This document shows, in pieces, positions 1 through 4,336 of a DNA stretch of 6,221 nucleotides. How positions within the stretch are numbered: position 1 is the first letter of the stretch; every line of letters begins with the position of its first letter. Source of the stretch: Collinsella sp. (GTDB lineage: Bacteria > Actinomycetota > Coriobacteriia > Coriobacteriales > Coriobacteriaceae); assembly GCA_019413955.1 (NCBI GenBank), contig DXMX01000005.1:27213-33433 (forward strand), given 5' to 3'. The position numbers and the translations under genes are program-made. The notes beneath the pieces were generated by a model. The model saw nothing but the letters and a program-made list of their open reading frames with translations, searched no databases and was not told where the DNA came from.

Positions 1-119
1 CCGTGAACGAGATCTACGCCTCCAAGTTTGAGGCCCCGTTCCCCGCGCGCAGCGCCTTCCAGGTTGCCGCCCTTCCGGCTGGCGGTCTGGTCGAGATCGA
101 GGTCGTTGCCGCTCTCTAA
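1..119 (+). CDS. ridA: RidA-family enamine/imine deaminase, C-terminal fragment
   Basis: Reading from base 3, 38 codons run to a TAA at 117-119; the 5' part lies outside the window. The visible tail (VNEIYASKFEAPFPARSAF, then VAALPAGGLVEIEVVAAL) matches the C-terminus of the RidA/YjgF/UK114 family. It carries the conserved Arg in PARS, and 15 residues later the Glu in VEIE, the same spacing as Arg105 and Glu120 of E. coli RidA. Family members hydrolyse reactive enamines/imines such as 2-aminoacrylate, released by PLP enzymes, to 2-keto acids plus ammonia; they are small cytosolic trimers. The gene converges on the regulator at 232-888 and shares a terminator with it. A link to purine catabolism is inference: the related pathway includes a PLP ammonia-lyase (YgeX) that produces 2-aminoacrylate. 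Family assignment is firm; the exact substrate is unknown. Confidence 0.88.
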   Translation, partial: VNEIYASKFEAPFPARSAFQVAALPAGGLVEIEVVAAL

Positions 120-149
120 GGCGTTGGCCACAACTAAACATGACATGCA

Positions 150-187
150 AAAAGACCCTGCAGCGCGTGCGAGCTGCAGGGTCTTTT
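150..187. terminator. Bidirectional intrinsic terminator
   Basis: AAAAGACCCTGCAG (150-163) is perfectly complementary to CTGCAGGGTCTTTT (174-187). C164 and G173 add a fifteenth pair, closing an 8-nt loop. The stem is preceded by an A run (149-153) and followed by a T run (184-187), so it has a U-tract when read from either strand. It sits between the stop of the ridA-like gene (119) and the stop of the minus-strand regulator (232), where a shared terminator for convergent genes is expected. Confidence 0.9.
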
Positions 188-231
188 ATCAAGTGACGGA
201 TCGCTTGTGGAGCCGCACTCCATTTTGCTCG

Positions 232-888
232 TTAGCCTTCCTTGCGGACTTTTTGCAGGTAGCGGTAGACGCTGGGCTCAGAGATGCCCAGCGCGGCGGC
301 GGCGCAGGCCACGGTGCCCTTGAGCATGAACACCCCGATACCGTTGAGGTGGCGAATGACGTCCACGCGGTCGCTCTGACCAAGCGACGCTACATCCAGC
401 CCGCGCGCGCTCAGCAACTCGGCAATGCTGCGGTCGATGAGCTCCTGTGTAGACTCCGAAAGGCTTTCGACCTCGATAGGGGCGGGCTCCGTGCGCGTCG
501 GCGCCGCGTCGAAGCACGCCATGAGCTGCTGCGCCATGGCGTTGATGGAGCGCACGGTCGAGAGGTCGGTGTTGACGCAGAGCATACCGACGATCTCATC
601 ATTCTCGCGGATAAAGTACGTCGCTGACTCCAACGTCTTGCCGCCGGCACCGCGCCCCTCGTAGCCCGTAATAAACGGCAGGTCGCGATACTTGGCGTCG
701 TGCATGATCTTGAGTGCCAGATCGGTGGCGGGACCGCCGACCTTGCGGCCGCTCACGATGCCGTTGCGAATATCGACGATGGCGTGGTCGGGATCCGAGA
801 AATCGTGCAGCACGATTTCGCTGTTTTTGCCGAGTATCTGCTCCAGAAAATCGACCATCGGCAAAAAGCGACGTACGGTCTCGTTCAC
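232..888 (-). CDS. YheO/DauR-type PAS and helix-turn-helix transcriptional regulator
   Basis: A 218-residue cytosolic DNA-binding protein when started at the GTG at 888-886. That start is preferred because AAAGGAG lies 6 nt upstream; the frame stays open to an ATG at 939 and one at 1029, but neither has a convincing ribosome site. Residues about 10-110 form the YheO-like PAS domain: EIVLHD near residue 24, SGRKVGGPATDLAL near 46-59, and a FIRENDEIVGMLCVNTDLS strand region near 87-105. A linker of about 40 residues rich in Pro, Glu and Ser follows. Residues about 170-217 form the C-terminal HTH, with GTVACAAAALGISEPSVYRY followed by LQKVRKEG. Relatives such as P. aeruginosa DauR bind DNA in response to small metabolites. 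The gene is divergent from the permease, so it probably regulates the permease-ssnA-ygfK genes and perhaps itself. Whether it activates or represses, and its ligand, cannot be read from sequence. Confidence 0.88.
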   Translation of the reverse strand: MNETVRRFLPMVDFLEQILGKNSEIVLHDFSDPDHAIVDIRNGIVSGRKVGGPATDLALKIMHDAKYRDLPFITGYEGRGAGGKTLESATYFIRENDEIVGMLCVNTDLSTVRSINAMAQQLMACFDAAPTRTEPAPIEVESLSESTQELIDRSIAELLSARGLDVASLGQSDRVDVIRHLNGIGVFMLKGTVACAAAALGISEPSVYRYLQKVRKEG

Positions 889-894
889 GGGCAA

Positions 895-901
895 CTCCTT
901 T
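895..901 (-). promoter_or_regulatory. Ribosome binding site deciding a GTG start for the regulator
   Basis: On the minus strand AAAGGAG (901-895) is followed by TTGCCC and then GTG (888-886), giving 6-nt spacing. It is the strongest Shine-Dalgarno match upstream of any in-frame start of this gene, and the GTG lies just before the family-conserved PAS region. This argues against the longer ATG starts at 939 and 1029. Confidence 0.75.
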
Positions 902-1124
902 GGGTGAAATCGGAAATGTTCATAACAATTTTTTCTCATGGTAACACGCTGCCCATCATCTCGTATATCCGCAGGTACATTGCGTAATGCAGACGAACGG
1001 TAGGAATTTAGCGGTAAACGGTTGACCAAAAGAAATGTTAGATGTTATTTTGACCAGACACTTTCCTGACCTGCGGAAATGCATTATCTCAGCTGAAGAA
1101 TAGTCTGATAACAAAAAATTATTA

Positions 1125-1153
1125 TTGAGAATGAGAATCATCTTTAATACGAT
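1125..1153 (+). promoter_or_regulatory. Candidate sigma-70-type promoter for the permease
   Basis: TTGAGA (1125-1130, five of six matches to TTGACA) and TACGAT (1148-1153, four of six to TATAAT) are separated by exactly 17 nt, in the AT-rich part of the intergenic region. Transcription would start near 1160 and leave a leader of about 80 nt before the permease ATG at 1241. The spacer contains GAGAATGAGAAT, a tandem hexamer that may bind a regulator. The match is good but short, and promoter consensus in this lineage is only inferred. Confidence 0.45.
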
Positions 1154-1240
1154 ATGCAACGAAGGCACAACCTCAACCCCGCACTGCGTCACAATAGAGC
1201 GTTAGATGCGAAAACAACTACTTCGAGGATTGGTGGTCAA

Positions 1241-2635
1241 ATGACCCAGGAGACGGTTACGAACGGCACTGAAGCCCTGTTCACTCGCGAAGGCATGCCG
1301 CCCGTTAAGGAAATGATCCCGTGTGCCCTTCAGCATGTACTGGCATCGTTTGCCGGCATCATTACCCCGGCGGTCATCATGGCCGGCGTCTACGGCTTTA
1401 ATAGCCAGCAGAGCACCGACATCATTCAGGTTGCACTCATTCTTTCGGCAATCGACACGGCCCTTCAGGCCTTCGCTCCCTTCCGCCGCATTGGCGGCGG
1501 CCTGCCCATCGTCATGGGCGTTTCGTTCGCGTTCCTGCCGGCCCTTCAGGCCATGGGCGCCTCGGGCTTTAGTTTTGGCGCGCTGCTGGGCGGCGAGATC
1601 GTCGGCGGTGCCGTCGCGGTCCTCTTTGGTCTGGCCTACAGCAAGATTAAGTGGCTGTTCCCGCCCGTCGTGACCGGCACGGTCATCTTCTCCATTGGTG
1701 TCTCTCTCTATCCCACGGCCGTCAAATACATGGCCGGTGGCATGGGCACGCCGTTGTGGGGCACCCCGCAGGCATGGTGCGTCGCTCTTATCACCTTCGC
1801 CGTGGTCTTTGCGCTCGCCAACTTTGGCAAGGGCACGCTCAAGCTGGGATCCGTGTTCTTTGGCATGATCGTTGGCATGATCGTTTCGATCCCCTTTGGC
1901 ATGATCGACTTCTCCAGCGTCGCCACCGCTCAGGTCTTCGCTCTTCCCAAGCTCATGCCCTACGCGCTCGAGTTTGATCCCGAGGTCTGCATTACCCTCG
2001 CCGTCGTGTTCCCCATGGTTGCCATCCAGGTTATCGGTGACGTCTCCGCCGCCTGCCTGGGCTCCATCGACCGTATGCCCACCGAGCGCGAGCTCTCCGG
2101 CGCTATCGTGTCCCAGGGCCTCACCTCTATGGTCGGCGGCCTGCTGGGCGGTCTTCCCACCAGCGCCCTTGGCCAGAACGTGGGCATCATCTGCTCCAAC
2201 AAGGTCGTTAACAAGTGGGTCTTTGTGATCATCGCGGCCGTCTTTGCCATCGCCGGTCTGTTCCCGCAGCTCTCTGCCGTCCTTTCCGCTATCCCGCAGC
2301 CCGTCATCGGCGGCGCGACCGTCGGCGTCTTTGGCACCATCACCATGAACGGTGTGCGCATGTTCACCCGCGAGGGCCTCACGCAGCGCACCACCACCAT
2401 CGTCGGCACCTCCGTTGTCTTTGGCTTGGGTATCTGGATGGCCAGCGGTTGCCTTGCCGGCGAGGGCATGCCCACCTGGGTGTCCACCGTCATCGGCTCC
2501 AACGCCGTAACCCCCACCGCCATCATGGCCATCGTGCTCAACCTGATCCTTCCGCAGACGCCGGTCGTGGCTCAGCACATCGATGCCGCCAAGGATGCCG
2601 CTGTGAATCTGGTCCTGCCCGAGAGCAAGAAGTAA
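1241..2635 (+). CDS. NCS2-family (uracil-xanthine type) purine permease, probable urate/xanthine carrier
   Basis: A 464-residue hydrophobic inner-membrane protein, the usual length for the nucleobase-cation symporter-2 family (14 membrane segments, core and gate domains). The ATG at 1241 is chosen because homology begins soon after it; GAGGA (1225-1229) and GGTGG (1232-1236) lie upstream. An upstream in-frame ATG at 1154 would add 29 unconserved residues. TM1 has LQHVLASFAG with the conserved His32. GGGLPIVMGVSFAFL marks TM3. The TM8 motif is AIQVIGD (Gln263, Asp267), and the NCS2 signature region is LGQNVGIICSNK (Gln312, Asn313, Gly315). The signature's usual Thr is Asn320, and the TM8 Glu and TM9 Asp of E. 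coli XanQ appear as Gln263 and Gln292. Neighbouring ssnA and ygfK make urate, xanthine or a related purine the likely substrate. Uracil or guanine/hypoxanthine cannot be excluded from sequence. Confidence 0.92.
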   Translation: MTQETVTNGTEALFTREGMPPVKEMIPCALQHVLASFAGIITPAVIMAGVYGFNSQQSTDIIQVALILSAIDTALQAFAPFRRIGGGLPIVMGVSFAFLPALQAMGASGFSFGALLGGEIVGGAVAVLFGLAYSKIKWLFPPVVTGTVIFSIGVSLYPTAVKYMAGGMGTPLWGTPQAWCVALITFAVVFALANFGKGTLKLGSVFFGMIVGMIVSIPFGMIDFSSVATAQVFALPKLMPYALEFDPEVCITLAVVFPMVAIQVIGDVSAACLGSIDRMPTERELSGAIVSQGLTSMVGGLLGGLPTSALGQNVGIICSNKVVNKWVFVIIAAVFAIAGLFPQLSAVLSAIPQPVIGGATVGVFGTITMNGVRMFTREGLTQRTTTIVGTSVVFGLGIWMASGCLAGEGMPTWVSTVIGSNAVTPTAIMAIVLNLILPQTPVVAQHIDAAKDAAVNLVLPESKK

Positions 2636-2652
2636 CCAATTCGGTGCTATTC

Positions 2653-2682
2653 GCCGGTGGACGCATCGCCTCGTCCGCCGGC
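2653..2682 (+). other. GC-rich stem-loop just after the permease stop
   Basis: GCCGGTGGACG (2653-2663) pairs with CGTCCGCCGGC (2672-2682) over 11 bp including one G-U pair, with an 8-nt loop. It starts 17 nt after the permease stop. No T-run follows, so it is not a classical intrinsic terminator; it may stabilise the 3' end of the permease message or attenuate transcription into ssnA. An overlapping alternative hairpin, GGCGCC-ATGC-GGCGCC (2680-2695), would compete with its 3' arm. Confidence 0.55.
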
Positions 2683-2706
2683 GCCATGCGGCGCCAAGCC
2701 GCACTT

Positions 2707-2752
2707 CAAAGGGCTTGTCCCTTTGGTGAAGCGTTGACGGGAGAGGGCCCGT
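2707..2752 (+). other. Pair of small hairpins in the permease-ssnA spacer
   Basis: CAAAGGG (2707-2713) pairs with CCCTTTG (2719-2725) around a 5-nt loop. ACGGG (2737-2741) then pairs with CCCGT (2748-2752) around a 6-nt loop, with two further T residues after it. The second could be a weak terminator, but its stem is short and its T-run poor. Together with the flanking stems they nearly fill the 196-nt gap with structure. Confidence 0.4.
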
Positions 2753-2788
2753 TTCCGGTGTAGGCCGGCGCTTCGCACTTCCGCCATG

Positions 2789-2814
2789 TCAGAGGTGTCA
2801 AACCCCGCCTCTGA
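2789..2814 (+). other. Hairpin immediately upstream of the ssnA ribosome site
   Basis: TCAGAGG (2789-2795) pairs perfectly with CCTCTGA (2808-2814) around a 12-nt loop; G-U and A-U pairs can extend the base. The stem ends only 6 nt before the AGGGAG ribosome site (2821-2826), so its formation could affect translation initiation of ssnA. No match to a known purine riboswitch core was recognised by eye. Confidence 0.4.
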
Positions 2815-2831
2815 TGTTGAAGGGAGCATTT

Positions 2832-4187
2832 ATGCTTCTGGTCGCTAACGGTTCCGTCTTTACCCGCATCGCTCAGACTCCGTTCATTCCCAACGGTGCA
2901 GTCGCTATTGACGGAGATACGATCGTCGAAGTGGGCCCCGAGCGCGAGCTCAAGGCCAAGTACCCGGATGCCGAGTACGTCGACGCCCAGGGCAACCTCA
3001 TCATGCCCGGACTTATCAACTGCCACACCCACATCTACTCGGGTCTGGCCCGCGGCCTTGCCATTAAGGGCTGCAACCCCACCAACTTCCTGGAGAATCT
3101 TGAGCAGCAGTGGTGGAAGATTGACGACAACCTGACGCTCGACGGCACCAAGGCTAGCGCCTATGCCACGATTCTGGATTCCATCCGCGATGGCGTTACC
3201 ACGATCTTCGATCACCATGCAAGCTTCTGCGAGATTCCGGGCAGCCTCTTTACCATTAAGGACGCCGCTCAGGAGCTGGGCATGCGTTCGTGCCTGTGCT
3301 ACGAGGTCTCCGACCGTCGCGGTCAGGAAAAATGTGACCAGGCCATTGCCGAGAACGCCGAGTTTGCCCAGTGGGCCGCCAAGGAGCGTCGCGATAACGA
3401 CAATCACATGATCGCCGCCATGTTTGGCGGTCACGCCACCTTTACGCTGTCGGACGAGACCATGGACAAGATGGCCGAGGCCAACAACGGCCTGACCGGT
3501 TTCCACATCCATGTGTGCGAGGGCATGAACGATGTGTGGGACTCCCGCCTCAACCGCGGCGGCATCAGCCCCGTCGAGCGCCTGCTGCAGCACAACCTGC
3601 TGGGTCCCGACACCATGCTCGGCCACTGCATCCACGTGACACCTGCCGAGATGGATATCGTCAAGGAGTCCGGCACCTGGCTGGTCAACAACCCCGAATC
3701 CAATATGGGCAACGCCGTGGGCTGCGCCCCCGTGCTCGAGTTCTTCCGCCGCGGCATCCCCGTGTGCATGGGTACCGACGCCTACACCCACGATATGCTC
3801 GAGAGCCTTAAGGTCTTCCTGATCATTCAGCGCCACAACGCTGCCATGCCCAACGTGGGCTGGTGCGAGGCCATGACTATGCTGTTTGAGAACAACGCCA
3901 AGATGGCGAGCAAGTACTTCGATCGCAAGCTTGGTGTGCTCGAGGCCGGCGCTGCCGCCGACGTTATCGTTATGGACTACAAGCCCTTTACGCCGCTGAG
4001 CGAGGAGAACATCGACGGCCACATGCTCTTTGGCATGATGGGTAAAAACTGCCGCACCACCATCATCAACGGCCGCGTCCTGTACAAGGATCGCGAGTTC
4101 GTTGGGATTGATGAGGACAAGATCAACGCGTGGACCATGGCTGAGTCCAAGAAGCTCTGGAGCACGCTCAACGATTGCACCTACTAA
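2832..4187 (+). CDS. ssnA: SsnA-type metal-dependent amidohydrolase of purine catabolism
   Basis: A 451-residue cytosolic enzyme of the amidohydrolase superfamily, close to the roughly 440 residues of E. coli SsnA. The ATG at 2832 follows AGGGAG by 5 nt; an ATG at 2814 in the same frame would add six residues but puts the ribosome site inside the gene. A small N-terminal beta domain (about 1-55) leads into the metal-dependent barrel. Metal ligands are readable: His65 and His67 in NCHTHIYSG, His227 (with Glu230) in FHIHVCEG, His265 in GHCIHV, and Asp316 in GTDAYTHD. NPESNMGN and the C-terminal LEAGAAADVIVMDY followed by ENIDGHMLFGM are typical of the SsnA branch rather than of guanine deaminase or methylthioadenosine deaminase. 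In gut bacteria ssnA sits in gene clusters for anaerobic purine and urate breakdown; the precise reaction is not certain to me. It lies 196 nt after the permease and 149 nt before ygfK and is probably co-regulated with both. Confidence 0.93.
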   Translation: MLLVANGSVFTRIAQTPFIPNGAVAIDGDTIVEVGPERELKAKYPDAEYVDAQGNLIMPGLINCHTHIYSGLARGLAIKGCNPTNFLENLEQQWWKIDDNLTLDGTKASAYATILDSIRDGVTTIFDHHASFCEIPGSLFTIKDAAQELGMRSCLCYEVSDRRGQEKCDQAIAENAEFAQWAAKERRDNDNHMIAAMFGGHATFTLSDETMDKMAEANNGLTGFHIHVCEGMNDVWDSRLNRGGISPVERLLQHNLLGPDTMLGHCIHVTPAEMDIVKESGTWLVNNPESNMGNAVGCAPVLEFFRRGIPVCMGTDAYTHDMLESLKVFLIIQRHNAAMPNVGWCEAMTMLFENNAKMASKYFDRKLGVLEAGAAADVIVMDYKPFTPLSEENIDGHMLFGMMGKNCRTTIINGRVLYKDREFVGIDEDKINAWTMAESKKLWSTLNDCTY

Positions 4188-4202
4188 TTCACAAGTAGAT
4201 TC

Positions 4203-4238
4203 ACGCGCGTCGGGTGTTTCGCCGCATTCGACGCGCGT
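4203..4238 (+). terminator. Strong hairpin after ssnA, possible terminator or message stabiliser
   Basis: ACGCGCGTCG (4203-4212) is perfectly complementary to CGACGCGCGT (4229-4238) over 10 bp with a 16-nt loop, beginning 15 nt after the ssnA stop. The base after the stem is ATAGG, with no T-run, so Rho-independent termination is doubtful. If it terminates at all it would lower ygfK expression relative to ssnA. Confidence 0.4.
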
Positions 4239-4241
4239 ATA

Positions 4242-4317
4242 GGCGACCTCCGCGGGGTCGCCGGCGCTGTGCTAGCGCTACACCGTATTTGCGCCCGCCG
4301 CGCGGTCTCGCCGGGCG
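4242..4317 (+). other. Further hairpins in the ygfK leader
   Basis: GGCGACC (4242-4248) pairs with GGTCGCC (4256-4262) across a 7-nt loop. CGCCCG (4292-4297) pairs with CGGGCG (4312-4317). Between them lies the 8-bp palindrome TAGCGCTA. With the hairpin at 4203-4238 these occupy most of the 149-nt spacer, and the last ends only 6 nt before the ygfK ribosome site AGAGGAG (4324-4330). The role is unknown; attenuation, differential message stability or translation control are possible. Confidence 0.4.
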
Positions 4318-4336
4318 TTACAGAGAGGAGCTCACT

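Larger units (their letters stand above)
889..1240. promoter_or_regulatory. Divergent intergenic control region between regulator and permease
   Basis: A 352-nt stretch without a convincing gene, visibly more AT-rich than the flanking coding DNA (for example AAAAAATTATTATTG near 1112-1126). It contains several short repeats. TTGACCA occurs at 1022-1028 and 1050-1056 and inverted at 1234-1240. TCCGCAGGT at 968-976 is inverted as ACCTGCGGA at 1069-1077. ATGTTA is tandem at 1035-1040 and 1042-1047. TGTTCATAACA (917-927) is a small hyphenated palindrome, and GGTCAAATGACC (1235-1246) is another that covers the permease start codon. These are candidate operators for the divergent PAS-HTH regulator, not demonstrated sites. 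The open frames crossing this stretch are better explained as 5' extensions of the two flanking genes. I found no convincing promoter for the minus-strand gene. Confidence 0.6.

Noticed and set aside
28..627. A 199-codon plus-strand open frame across the ridA end, terminator and regulator
   Set aside because: It crosses a strong bidirectional terminator and overlaps two recognised genes in the wrong frame or strand, and its product is Arg-rich without motifs.
889..1029. N-terminal extension of the regulator to the ATG at 939 or 1029
   Set aside because: Neither has a good ribosome site, the added residues do not look like the family, and a strong AAAGGAG precedes the GTG at 888.
1154..1240. 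N-terminal extension of the permease from the ATG at 1154
   Set aside because: It would overlap the predicted -10 region. The 29 extra residues are polar and unlike the start of NCS2 carriers, while ATG 1241 has purine-rich sequence upstream.
1202..2704. A 500-codon minus-strand open frame opposite the permease
   Set aside because: Its product is a hydrophilic Gly/Asp/His/Arg-rich sequence without motifs, as expected for the reverse complement of a membrane-protein gene with GC-rich third positions.
2636..2831. Known purine or xanthine riboswitch in the leader of ssnA
   Set aside because: The spacer is structured, but I could not find the conserved core nucleotides of the purine riboswitch, so only an unspecified structured leader is reported.
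2706..4022. A 438-codon minus-strand open frame opposite ssnA
   Set aside because: It is antisense to ssnA, which has complete catalytic motifs. The reverse frame shows only biased composition and no family resemblance.
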